Assembly (NCBI GenBank): GCA_024235755.1
Contig: JACKLV010000009.1
Span: 75,083-139,082, forward strand
From: Burkholderiales bacterium
GTDB lineage: Bacteria > Pseudomonadota > Gammaproteobacteria > Burkholderiales > Nitrosomonadaceae
Length of the DNA: 64,000 nt
Reading direction: 5' to 3'
Every line of letters begins with the position of its first letter. Position 1 is the stretch's first letter. Of the stretch, positions 43,795 to 52,554 are shown piece after piece. A program made the translations under genes and the position numbers. The notes beneath the pieces are model-generated. The model did no database searches and was not told the DNA's origin. It saw only the letters and a list, made by a program, of their open reading frames with translations.

Positions 43795-44873
43795 CGCAAA
43801 CCATTTTGATTATGGCAGGAGGTACCGGTGGGCATGTTTTTCCCGGTCTTGCGGTTGCGGATTATCTTAAATCAGCCGGCTGGCGGGTGGTTTGGCTGGG
43901 TACCAAAACAGGCATGGAAAACCGTTGGGTTGTACAACATGACTGTGAAATCGAAACAATTGATTTTTCAGGCCTGAGGGGAAAGAATGTGACGACATGG
44001 ATGACCTTGCCAATTCGATTGCTTCGGGCACTGATGCAAAGTTTGAAAATTTTGCGCAAGGTGCAGCCCGATGTGGTGTTGGGTATGGGTGGTTATCCTG
44101 CATTTCCGGGTGGCTTGATGGCTTCTTTACTGAACAAGCCGCTTGTCATTCACGAGCAAAATTCTGTACCGGGTTTGACCAATAAAGTACTGGCAAAGCT
44201 GGCTGACAAGGTGCTGCTGGGATTTCCTGAAGCAATAAAAACAGAGCAGGCGAAAGTAATCGTTGTTGGAAATCCGGTACGTGCGGAAATTGCCCGACTG
44301 GAATCCCCTGAGAAGCGTTTCGCCGGTCGCAGCGGGGTGCTTAGATTACTGGTGGTTGGCGGCAGTCGGGGGGCGCAGGCCTTAAATACAATTGTACCCC
44401 AGGCGTTGAAGCTGATTCCCGAAAATCAACGCCCGATGGTTGTTCATCAGGCAGGCGAAAACAATCTGGGTGCGCTGCAAAACAACTATACCAATCTCGG
44501 TGTTGCAGCACAGCTTACAGAATTTATTGATGATATGGCTGCGCATTATGCTGACTGTGATCTGGTGTTGTGCCGGGCGGGTGCGCTGACGGTGGCTGAA
44601 TTGGCAGCTGCGGGTGTGGCAAGCATACTGGTGCCCTATCCCTATGCGGTGGATGATCATCAAACCGGTAACGCACGCTTCCTAAGTGAACATCAAGCGG
44701 CGGTTTTACTGCCGCAAACCGATCTGAGTCCGGATAATCTGATGAAGATACTGTGTGATTTGACGCGTGAAAAATTGCTGGCGATGGCTGTTGCGGCGCG
44801 TAAACAAGCTATGCCTGATGCTGCCCGGCAAGTTGCTCAGCTTTGTATACAGGCAGGCGGGGTGTCGTCATGA
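43791..44873 (+). CDS. murG: UDP-GlcNAc:lipid I N-acetylglucosamine transferase
   Basis: A 360-residue GT28 enzyme that makes lipid II on the inner face of the membrane. The glycine-rich loop GGTGGHVFPGLAVA starts at about residue 10; HEQNSVPGLTNK, VVGGSRGAQALN and CRAGALTVAELAAAGV follow. Overlaps both ftsW and murC by 4 bases, so translation through these three genes is likely coupled. Confidence 0.96.
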   Translation: MTQTILIMAGGTGGHVFPGLAVADYLKSAGWRVVWLGTKTGMENRWVVQHDCEIETIDFSGLRGKNVTTWMTLPIRLLRALMQSLKILRKVQPDVVLGMGGYPAFPGGLMASLLNKPLVIHEQNSVPGLTNKVLAKLADKVLLGFPEAIKTEQAKVIVVGNPVRAEIARLESPEKRFAGRSGVLRLLVVGGSRGAQALNTIVPQALKLIPENQRPMVVHQAGENNLGALQNNYTNLGVAAQLTEFIDDMAAHYADCDLVLCRAGALTVAELAAAGVASILVPYPYAVDDHQTGNARFLSEHQAAVLLPQTDLSPDNLMKILCDLTREKLLAMAVAARKQAMPDAARQVAQLCIQAGGVSS

Positions 44874-46288
44874 GACATAAAGTTAAGCATATTCATTTTG
44901 TTGGTATTTGTGGTTCGGGTATGAGTGGTATCGCCGAAGTGCTGTTAAATCTGCAATATCAAATCAGTGGCTCTGATTTATCCGATAACTGGGTGGCGCA
45001 ACGGCTCAGAAGTTTGGGTGTGACGGTTTATACAGGCCATGCGGCTGAGCAGATTGTCGGCGCCGATGTGGTGGTGACTTCAACAGCGGTCAAGTCGAGT
45101 AATCCGGAAGTGACCGCGGCGCATGAAAAAAATATTCCAGTCGTGCCGCGTGCCTTGATGTTGGCTGAATTATTGCGATTGCGGCGGGGTATAGCGATTG
45201 CTGGAACGCATGGTAAAACCACGACGACCAGTTTGGTGGCGAGTATTTTGGCTGAGGCGGATATGGATCCCACGTTTGTAATTGGCGGCAGACTGAAAGC
45301 CGCCGGCTGTCATGCAAAGCTTGGCAGCGGTGAATTTATCGTGGTTGAAGCGGACGAATCGGATGCCTCGTTTTTATATTTGCAACCCGTTCTTGCGGTT
45401 GTGACCAACGTAGACGCAGATCATATGGAGACGTATGAGTATGATTTTAACCGTCTGAAACAGACTTTTGTTGAGTTTATGCACCATCTGCCTTTTTACG
45501 GTATGGCGGTATTGTGTGTCGATGACGACAATGTGCGTGCACTCTTGCCGGATATTACGAAACCCATTACTACTTATGGATTTGCAGAGGATGCACAGGT
45601 TAGAGCTGTGGATATTGAGCATCATCATGGGCAAATGCATTTTACCGCTTTGATTGGTGTAAATGGTTCGGCACGCAGACTGCCGGTCCAATTGAATTTG
45701 CCGGGCTTGCACAATGTACAGAATGCACTGGCTGCAATTGCCGTTGCAAATGAAGTCGGTGCGCCTGATGCGGCAATGATAAAGGCGTTATCAGTATTTA
45801 AGGGTGTTGAGCGGCGCTTTCAGCATTATGGCGAGATTCGTTTGTCCAGGCAGCGAAGTTTTGCGCTTGTGGATGATTATGGCCATCATCCAGCTGAGCT
45901 GGCTGCAACCATAGATGCTGCCCGTGGCGCCTTTCCTGGTAGGCGTCTTGTTCTGGCGTTTCAGCCACATCGTTATACACGTACCCGTAATCTATTTGAA
46001 GATTTCGTCAGAGTGCTTTCTCAGGCCGATGTGCTATTGCTAGCAGAAGTTTTTTCAGCTGGCGAAGAACCGATAGTCGCAGCGGATAGCAAGTCGCTGG
46101 CAAGATCAGTGCGTATTCAGGGGAAAGTTGAACCGATTTATGCCGCGACAGTGGAGGAGTTGACAGCAGCGATTATGGATGTGGTTCGAGATGGTGATCT
46201 GGTGCTGGTGATGGGGGCAGGATCGATATCGAAAGTCGCTCCTGAGATTGTGAAAGAGCAACAAAAGCTGATGATTATTAATGAGTGA
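44870..46288 (+). CDS. murC: UDP-N-acetylmuramate:L-alanine ligase
   Basis: A 472-residue Mur ligase that adds the first amino acid. HFVGICGSGMSGIAEVL starts the N-terminal domain, AGTHGKTTTTSLV (about residues 107-119) is the P-loop, VVEADESDASFLYL and VDDYGHHPAEL follow, and FQPHRYTRTRNLFEDF is in the third domain. The ATG at 44870 overlaps the murG stop; the longer frame from 44843 would add nine residues of no clear value. Confidence 0.96.
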   Translation: MRHKVKHIHFVGICGSGMSGIAEVLLNLQYQISGSDLSDNWVAQRLRSLGVTVYTGHAAEQIVGADVVVTSTAVKSSNPEVTAAHEKNIPVVPRALMLAELLRLRRGIAIAGTHGKTTTTSLVASILAEADMDPTFVIGGRLKAAGCHAKLGSGEFIVVEADESDASFLYLQPVLAVVTNVDADHMETYEYDFNRLKQTFVEFMHHLPFYGMAVLCVDDDNVRALLPDITKPITTYGFAEDAQVRAVDIEHHHGQMHFTALIGVNGSARRLPVQLNLPGLHNVQNALAAIAVANEVGAPDAAMIKALSVFKGVERRFQHYGEIRLSRQRSFALVDDYGHHPAELAATIDAARGAFPGRRLVLAFQPHRYTRTRNLFEDFVRVLSQADVLLLAEVFSAGEEPIVAADSKSLARSVRIQGKVEPIYAATVEELTAAIMDVVRDGDLVLVMGAGSISKVAPEIVKEQQKLMIINE

Positions 46289-46322
46289 TAAATGTATAAA
46301 CAGTTTTGAGGAAGCGTAGCTG

Positions 46323-47306
46323 ATGTACGCAGTATTTCAGATGAACAGACGAAAAGCTTGTCGCATGACAGGTGCCAGCGAGGTGAATGTATATGGCGTG
46401 CAAGGCGAAATTCGGGTTAATGAGCCGATGAGTCGACACACTGCCTGGCGTGCAGGCGGTTTGGCGCGCCGCTATTTTGTGCCGACCGATCTGGAAGATT
46501 TGAGCGCATTCTTGCAAAAGCTGCCTGTTGACGAACCGGTATATTTTGTCGGACTGGGCAGTAATCTGCTGGTCAGGGATGGCGGTTTGCCAGGTACCGT
46601 AATTGCGATTCATGCCCGCTTGAACGATTTACAACTGTTGGATAGCAACAAATCCGGGGGGCTGATTTATGCAGGCGCGGGTGTGGCCTGCGCCAAGGTG
46701 GCAAGATTTTCAGCCAGGCATCAGCTTGCTGGTGCAGAATTTCTGGCCGGGATTCCGGGGACAGTCGGTGGTGCATTGGCAATGAATGCGGGGTGTTATG
46801 GTTCCGAAACCTGGGAATTGGTTGAACGGGTACGGGTAATTAACCGCAACGGCGGGTTTTTTGAGCGCTTGCCCGATTCATACACAATCGGTTACCGCAG
46901 CGTCGAATCCAACACAGAATCTGATAATCAATCCGAATGGTTTGTAGGCGGCCACTTCAGACTGAAATCGGGTGATGAAACTGTATCTCGTGAAAAGATC
47001 AAACGTTTGCTGACGTTGCGAGTGAATAGTCAGCCATTGAATAAACCGAACGCAGGTTCGGTATTTAGAAACCCGCCCGGTGATCATGCTGCGCGCTTAA
47101 TTGAAGCATGCGGACTCAAAGGAGCGAAAATGGGCGGAGCGATTGTTTCTACCAAGCACGCAAATTTTATTCTCAATATCGGGCATGCAACGGCGGCCGA
47201 TATCGAAGAATTGATCATGATGGTGAAAGAACGGGTTGAACAGGAAACAGGCGTGGTATTGACTCAGGAAGTCCAAATTATAGGCGATTGGGGGAGAAAT
47301 ACATAG
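46323..47306 (+). CDS. murB: UDP-N-acetylenolpyruvoylglucosamine reductase
   Basis: A 327-residue FAD enzyme that reduces UDP-GlcNAc-enolpyruvate to UDP-MurNAc. NEPMSRHTAWRAGGLARRY, FVGLGSNLLVRDGG and FLAGIPGTVGGALAMNAGCYG build the FAD domain; the catalytic serine is in NAGSVFRNPPGDHAARLIE. The ATG at 46323 has GAGG upstream; later ATGs at 46341 and 46366 are possible. It ends overlapping the ddl start by one base. Confidence 0.94.
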   Translation: MYAVFQMNRRKACRMTGASEVNVYGVQGEIRVNEPMSRHTAWRAGGLARRYFVPTDLEDLSAFLQKLPVDEPVYFVGLGSNLLVRDGGLPGTVIAIHARLNDLQLLDSNKSGGLIYAGAGVACAKVARFSARHQLAGAEFLAGIPGTVGGALAMNAGCYGSETWELVERVRVINRNGGFFERLPDSYTIGYRSVESNTESDNQSEWFVGGHFRLKSGDETVSREKIKRLLTLRVNSQPLNKPNAGSVFRNPPGDHAARLIEACGLKGAKMGGAIVSTKHANFILNIGHATAADIEELIMMVKERVEQETGVVLTQEVQIIGDWGRNT

Positions 47307-48223
47307 TGACTGAGCAGGATTTCGGCAGAGTGGCGGTGTTGTTCGGCGGATGCTCCGCCGAACGGGATATTTCTTTGCAAAGTGGACAGGCCGTGCTCGA
47401 AGCGTTACGGCAGTGCGGCGTGGATGCTCATCCATTCGATACGGGAGAACGGCCGCTGGCTGCGTTAGCGGATGAACAGTTTGACAGAGCATATATTGCA
47501 TTGCATGGGCGCTTTGGTGAGGATGGCACGGTTCAGGGTGCGCTGGAATTAATGCGCATACCTTACACCGGCAGCGGAGTGATGGCCAGTGCGCTGGCGA
47601 TGGATAAATGGCGTACAAAATTACTGTGGCAGGCGGTCGGTGTCGATTCGCCGCGCAGTATTCTGTTGACCGAACACAGCGACTTTGAAAAAGTGGCGCA
47701 AACACTGGGGCTGCCATTAATTGTAAAGCCGGCGCGTGAAGGATCGACGATCGGTTTGAGCAAAATTAATCGGGTTGAAGATGTGGCTGCTGCGTATCAC
47801 TTGGCAGCAGAACATGATGCACTGGTGCTTGCCGAGGAATATATCGCAGGCACAGAACTGACAGCGGCAATATTAGGTGATACTGCGCTGCCATTGGTGC
47901 GGATAGAAGTTGCGGGTGAGTTGTATGATTATGAAGCCAAGTATCTTTCTGACGCAACCCGTTATTTCTGTCCTTGCGGACTGCCGGAGGAGCAAATCAG
48001 TCTGATACAAGCGCAGGCTTTACAGGCATATCAAACGCTCGGTTGTGAGGGGTGGGGGCGGATTGATCTGATTTTAAGCCAAGACGGCCGGTTTTATTTC
48101 CTGGAAGCGAATACTTCGCCGGGGATGACAAGTCACAGCCTGGTGCCGATGGCAGCCAAGGCGGCTGGTATTGATTTCAAAGAATTAGTCTTAAGAATAT
48201 TGAGTTTGTCGCATGTGGGATAG
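47306..48223 (+). CDS. ddl: D-alanine:D-alanine ligase
   Basis: A 305-residue ATP-grasp enzyme that joins two D-alanines for MurF. VAVLFGGCSAERDISLQSG is the N-terminal motif, ALHGRFGEDGTVQGALEL is the substrate segment, KPAREGSTIGLSK is the ATP-grasp loop, and EANTSPGMTSHSLVPMAA the C-terminal motif. GTG at 47306, one base into the murB stop, is chosen because GGGGAG lies at a proper distance and the family core follows at once; a TTG at 47288 would extend it by six codons. Confidence 0.94.
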   Translation: MTEQDFGRVAVLFGGCSAERDISLQSGQAVLEALRQCGVDAHPFDTGERPLAALADEQFDRAYIALHGRFGEDGTVQGALELMRIPYTGSGVMASALAMDKWRTKLLWQAVGVDSPRSILLTEHSDFEKVAQTLGLPLIVKPAREGSTIGLSKINRVEDVAAAYHLAAEHDALVLAEEYIAGTELTAAILGDTALPLVRIEVAGELYDYEAKYLSDATRYFCPCGLPEEQISLIQAQALQAYQTLGCEGWGRIDLILSQDGRFYFLEANTSPGMTSHSLVPMAAKAAGIDFKELVLRILSLSHVG

Positions 48224-48980
48224 TCACCGTTCGCTAAATTTTGTGTCCAATACGCTCTTATTGACAGCAGCGGCGGCACTTATTTATACCCTGGTTCAAC
48301 ACTATGGCTTACCGCGTTTTTTACCATTGAAGACTGTGTATATCCAGGGAATGCAGGATGAACGTGCCGAACTCAACTATATTACCCGTGAGCAGATTGA
48401 GAAAATTATGCAACGACATGTACAAGGCAATTTCTTGTCGATCGATCTGATCGCAGTACGTGATGCATTTATCCACTTGCCCTGGGTGAGGGATGCCAGG
48501 GTTGAACGGACTTGGCCATTAGCATTGAATATCAGACTGGAAGAGCATCAACCGTTGGCGCATTGGGGCAGTCATGCGCTGGTCAATACATACGGAGAAG
48601 TTTTCCGTACCGTGCTCGATGAGAAAATGCCCGTTTTTACTGCGCCAATGGAAGTGAATTCACAAGAAATTACGCGGCGTTACAGGCAATTCAGTCAAGC
48701 GCTTGCGCCACTGCAGCAGTCGATTGCAGAGATTAATTTATCTTCCCGGCATGCATGGCGTCTACATTTGAATACGGGAACGGTTCTTGAGCTCGGTAGG
48801 CATGAAGTAGAAAAGCGGCTGCTGCGATATGTTTCTGTTTATCACCACAGCATTGCACCTTTGAATGATGATAAACCGCTTGCTTATGTGGATTTGCGTT
48901 ATACCAATGGATTCGCAGTGTATATGCCCGAAACGGGGAAGCCAATGAAAGGTAAGCAAACTTCTAGAAAAGAAACGTGA
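48213..48980 (+). CDS. ftsQ: Cell division protein FtsQ
   Basis: A 255-residue bitopic protein: membrane segment at about residues 13-30, a POTRA domain (LKTVYIQGM to about 112, with HLPWVRDARVERTWPLALNIRLEEHQPLAHW), then the beta domain. It links FtsBL to the early divisome in the periplasm. It overlaps ddl by 11 bases and lies 20 bases before ftsA. Confidence 0.94.
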   Translation: MWDSHRSLNFVSNTLLLTAAAALIYTLVQHYGLPRFLPLKTVYIQGMQDERAELNYITREQIEKIMQRHVQGNFLSIDLIAVRDAFIHLPWVRDARVERTWPLALNIRLEEHQPLAHWGSHALVNTYGEVFRTVLDEKMPVFTAPMEVNSQEITRRYRQFSQALAPLQQSIAEINLSSRHAWRLHLNTGTVLELGRHEVEKRLLRYVSVYHHSIAPLNDDKPLAYVDLRYTNGFAVYMPETGKPMKGKQTSRKET

Positions 48981-49000
48981 GATCAGGGAGATGTGACTAG

Positions 49001-50239
49001 ATGGGCAAAGCTAGGGAAAGTAGAAATTTAATTGCCGGACTCGATATTGGCACCTCAAAAATTGTGGCAATTGTTGCAGAGTTGTTGCCGGAGGGCGGCT
49101 TCGAAATTATCGGTTTAGGCAGCCACCCATCCCGCGGTTTGAAAAAAGGTGTGGTCGCCAATATTGAGACAACTGTCAATGCCATTCAGCGTGCGCTGGA
49201 AGAAGTTGAGTTGATGGCGGACTGTAAAATCAATGAAGTTTTTACCGGAATCGCAGGTAGCCATATTAAAGGAATCAATTCGGACGGCATGGTGCCAATC
49301 AAGGATAAGGAAGTCACTGAAACGGATGTTGAGCGTGTAATGGAGGCAGCAAAAGCCGTGAATATACCGGCTGACCAGCAGATTCTGCACATTCTGAATC
49401 AGGAATTTATTATCGATGGACAGGAGGATGTGCGTGAACCTGTCGGTATGAGTGGCATCCGGCTTGAAGTGAAAGTGCATATCGTTACAGGAGCAGTTTC
49501 GGCGGCCCAGAATATTGTCAAATGCGTTCACCGCTGCGGACTGGAAGTGCGCGATTTGATTCTGCAGCCGCTTGCCTCGGCCATGGCCGTGCTTTCTGAA
49601 GATGAAAAAGATCTGGGTGTTTGTCTGGTCGATATTGGCGGTGGAACAACGGATATTGCCGTATTTACCAACGGGGCCATTCGCCATACCGCCGTGATTC
49701 CGATTGCCGGAGATCAGATTACCAATGATATAGCCATGGCGCTGCGTACGCCGACCAAAAACGCTGAGGATTTGAAATGCCGCTACGGCTACGCATTGAG
49801 AAGCCTGGCTGATACGCGCGAAATGATTGAAGTGCCAGATGTTGGCAACAGAGGGTCGCGGCAGCTTTCCGTGCAAACGCTGGCCGAAGTGATTGAGCCG
49901 CGGGCTGAAGAGCTTTATACCATGGTACAGGCGGAGTTGCGGCGTAGCGGTTTCGAGGAACTGCTGTCATCCGGGATTGTGATTACGGGCGGCAGCGCTT
50001 CCTTGCGCGGAATGGTTGAATTGGGCGAAGAAATCTTTCATATGCCCGTCCGTCTGGGCGTGCCCAATTACAAGGGAAACCTGCAGGATGTCGTACATAC
50101 GCCGCGGTATTCAACCGGTGTAGGGCTCATTATGACAGGGATTGAACACATTAAACTGCAGCAGCATATGCGGCTGCAGGGCGGTTCGGCAAAACAGATT
50201 TTTACCAGAATGAAAAATTGGTTTCAAAGAAATTTTTAA
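49001..50239 (+). CDS. ftsA: Cell division protein FtsA
   Basis: A 412-residue actin-like ATPase that ties FtsZ to the membrane. GLDIGTSKIVAIVAEL is phosphate loop 1, LVDIGGGTTDIAVF phosphate loop 2, ITGGSASLRGM the adenosine motif, and the C-terminus ends in an amphipathic helix rich in Arg, Lys, Phe and Trp that serves as membrane anchor. Position directly before ftsZ is universal. Confidence 0.96.
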   Translation: MGKARESRNLIAGLDIGTSKIVAIVAELLPEGGFEIIGLGSHPSRGLKKGVVANIETTVNAIQRALEEVELMADCKINEVFTGIAGSHIKGINSDGMVPIKDKEVTETDVERVMEAAKAVNIPADQQILHILNQEFIIDGQEDVREPVGMSGIRLEVKVHIVTGAVSAAQNIVKCVHRCGLEVRDLILQPLASAMAVLSEDEKDLGVCLVDIGGGTTDIAVFTNGAIRHTAVIPIAGDQITNDIAMALRTPTKNAEDLKCRYGYALRSLADTREMIEVPDVGNRGSRQLSVQTLAEVIEPRAEELYTMVQAELRRSGFEELLSSGIVITGGSASLRGMVELGEEIFHMPVRLGVPNYKGNLQDVVHTPRYSTGVGLIMTGIEHIKLQQHMRLQGGSAKQIFTRMKNWFQRNF

Positions 50240-50307
50240 CGCAACAGTTTTGTATGTGAAAGCTTTTTTGGATTTTTATCTTACTGATCTAAAAGGAGGG
50301 GCGTGTT

Positions 50308-51456
50308 ATGTTTGAAATTATGAATAATGAAACACAGGAAGCGATCATTAAAGTAATTGGTGTTGGCGGCTGTGGATGTAATGCAGTCGATCATATGATC
50401 CATAATGAAATGAAGGGCGTGGAATTCATCAGTATGAATACCGACGCGCAGGCTTTAAAAAACACTAAAGCAGATATTATTCTGCAGTTAGGATCCGGCA
50501 TTACTCGAGGTCTGGGTGCAGGTGCCAATCCTGAGATCGGACGCGAGGCGGCCATGGAGGATCGCGACCGTATTGCTGAATTGATTCAGGGTTCCGATAT
50601 GTTGTTTGTAACTGCCGGAATGGGCGGCGGTACGGGTACCGGTGCTGCTCCGGTCGTGGCTCAGGTAGCCAAAGAAATGGGCATTTTGACAGTCGCAGTG
50701 GTCAGCAAGCCGTTTGCATTTGAAGGCAAGCGCCTGAAAGCGGCGCAATTGGGTATGGAAGAACTGTCTCAACATGTCGATTCATTGATTGTGATACCCA
50801 ATGATAAACTGATGGCAGTTCTGGGTAACGATATCAGTATGCTGGATGCATTTAGAGCCGCCAACGATGTCCTTTATGGTGCTGTAGCAGGTATTGCGGA
50901 GGTTATAAACTGTCCGGGTCTGGTAAACGTCGATTTTGCTGATGTGAAGACGGTGATGTCTGAAATGGGCATGGCCATGATGGGTTCAGCGTTCTCTACA
51001 GGCGTTGACCGTGCTCGTATCGCGGCTGAACAGGCGGTGGCAAGCCCGTTACTTGAAGATATATCGCTGGCTGGAGCTCGCGGTGTTTTGGTTAATATTA
51101 CCGCAAATTCATCGTTGAAAATGCGTGAAGTGCACGAGGTAATGGGAACCATAAAAGAACTGACTGCTGAAGACGCGACCATCATTATTGGTACTGTCAT
51201 CGACGAAAACATGAATGAAGATTTGCGTGTAACAATGGTTGCAACGGGCCTGGGTAACGTCCATAATCAAGGCAAAAAACCGTTGTCAGTTGTACATTCA
51301 CGCACTGGAACCGATGACCGCGAAGGCTTTATGACTTCGGATGATCCTGCGGTGTTACGTACAGGCAGAAGAAGTGATGCTACGGTTGCCGCGATGCGTC
51401 AATCAGGCGTTGACCCAATGGATATACCAGCCTTTTTGAGAAGACAGGCGGACTGA
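50308..51456 (+). CDS. ftsZ: Cell division protein FtsZ
   Basis: A 382-residue tubulin-like GTPase that forms the division ring. GVGGCGCNAVDHM starts the nucleotide site, GMGGGTGTGAAPV (about residues 104-116) is the tubulin signature, and NVDFADVKTVMSEMG holds the T7 aspartate. The C-terminal peptide DPMDIPAFLRRQAD binds FtsA and ZipA-type partners. AAAGGAGGGG upstream is the strongest ribosome-binding site of the cluster, which fits the need for many FtsZ copies. lpxC does not follow. Confidence 0.97.
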   Translation: MFEIMNNETQEAIIKVIGVGGCGCNAVDHMIHNEMKGVEFISMNTDAQALKNTKADIILQLGSGITRGLGAGANPEIGREAAMEDRDRIAELIQGSDMLFVTAGMGGGTGTGAAPVVAQVAKEMGILTVAVVSKPFAFEGKRLKAAQLGMEELSQHVDSLIVIPNDKLMAVLGNDISMLDAFRAANDVLYGAVAGIAEVINCPGLVNVDFADVKTVMSEMGMAMMGSAFSTGVDRARIAAEQAVASPLLEDISLAGARGVLVNITANSSLKMREVHEVMGTIKELTAEDATIIIGTVIDENMNEDLRVTMVATGLGNVHNQGKKPLSVVHSRTGTDDREGFMTSDDPAVLRTGRRSDATVAAMRQSGVDPMDIPAFLRRQAD

Positions 51457-51492
51457 CGATGTATAGTCCTATGTATTATTGATATGCAACTT

Positions 51493-51554
51493 GCTTTCCA
51501 GCACAATGGCGGCGTTTTTCAAGTAAACAAACGCGGCCGGTAATGCTGGAAAGC
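51493..51554. repeat. Nested inverted repeat after ftsZ
   Basis: GCTTTCCAGCA (51493-51503) and TGCTGGAAAGC (51544-51554) form a perfect 11-bp outer stem. Inside it, GGCGGCGTTT and AAACGCGGCC can form a second stem with one mismatch. The element lies between the convergent ftsZ and channel genes. No T-run follows on either side, so it may stabilise the 3' end or be a REP-like repeat rather than a classic terminator. Confidence 0.6.
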
Positions 51555-51657
51555 CTATCGAATCAGTTGATGGGTGTTTGAGTAGCAAACGTAGCGATCA
51601 AATAGTAATGCTATGACTGTTTCAGTCTGTGCGGTGCAATAGGATCATGAGATACGT

Positions 51658-52140
51658 TCAATCACTGGAACGGTTACTCGATTCATTCAACGGATGCGGC
51701 CAGAAATGCTTCATAGCAAGAAAAGTAAAGGAAGCGGACCAGGTTATCATGGCCAGCCCTACCAATCCTTCTGCGGCGCTCAACATACGTACGGCTCCGA
51801 CTGGCAATAAATCACCAAAGCCTACCGTTGTATAGACGACCGATGAATAGTAGATATAATCAAGAAAGCTGCCATTGTCCAGGTTTGTAATATGTCCTAA
51901 ACCCAGAAGCAGCTGCATGACCATATAGCCCAAGGCAAATAGGATGATTTCAATGACGTGCGCAGCCAGTAGGCCCAGCATCACAATCAGCATGCCAATC
52001 CGTTTATGGAAGTGAGCGCCGACAGCATGGCCTAAAAGCCGCAAAGCTTCATAGTGCATTACCACGCAACAAATGACGATGATGCCTGAGATTAATAAAG
52101 CGCCTAGGTGACTGGTAAAGTGATCGGTGTATTCATTCAT
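51658..52140 (-). CDS. Small two-pore-helix ion channel, K+ selective type
   Basis: A 160-residue membrane protein with hydrophobic segments at about residues 12-30, 47-68 and 118-138 and the K+ selectivity filter TTVGFGDLLP (about 102-111). It has no cytoplasmic RCK domain. Related small channels conduct potassium across the inner membrane; here it is convergent to ftsZ and 414 bases away from the divergent glcF-like gene. No nearby gene hints at its control. Confidence 0.8.
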   Translation of the reverse strand: MNEYTDHFTSHLGALLISGIIVICCVVMHYEALRLLGHAVGAHFHKRIGMLIVMLGLLAAHVIEIILFALGYMVMQLLLGLGHITNLDNGSFLDYIYYSSVVYTTVGFGDLLPVGAVRMLSAAEGLVGLAMITWSASFTFLAMKHFWPHPLNESSNRSSD

Positions 52141-52554
52141 AATGGTGTTGTTAAAAACTTAATTCTGTCACGAATGTCAGGATATGTAATACGATTGAGA
52201 AAAGTTATTCTTCGTTATTCCGGAAGTATAAGGCCGTATCAATTTAATCAGGTATGTGCAAAGATTGTTTAGAGGTGGCGGCGTGTTGTCAATCCCTTCT
52301 GTAAAGTTTCCAAATAATCCGCGGGATTCTGTGTTATCTGGATACCGGTCTTTAGTTTTCACAGCTGATACGGGTAAGGATTTTATTTGACTTGAATTTT
52401 GAATTCACTGTATTGAAGTCGCTGCTGGTTTTGACAGTTCAATGTTGAAAAACGTTCTTGGCGCCGTGGCGGCAACGCAAATCGATTTTCTCTGAACTGT
52501 TTAAGTTGTGCAATGATGGCATTTGAGTAATGGCTGGAATAAGGGTGTTTTTTA
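52141..52554. other. Intergenic region between divergent channel and GlcF-like genes
   Basis: 414 bases with no supported gene. Short minus-strand frames here have no family look. A TTGACA occurs at about 52433-52438 on the plus strand without a matching -10 element at normal distance. Promoters for both divergent genes should lie here. Confidence 0.4.
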
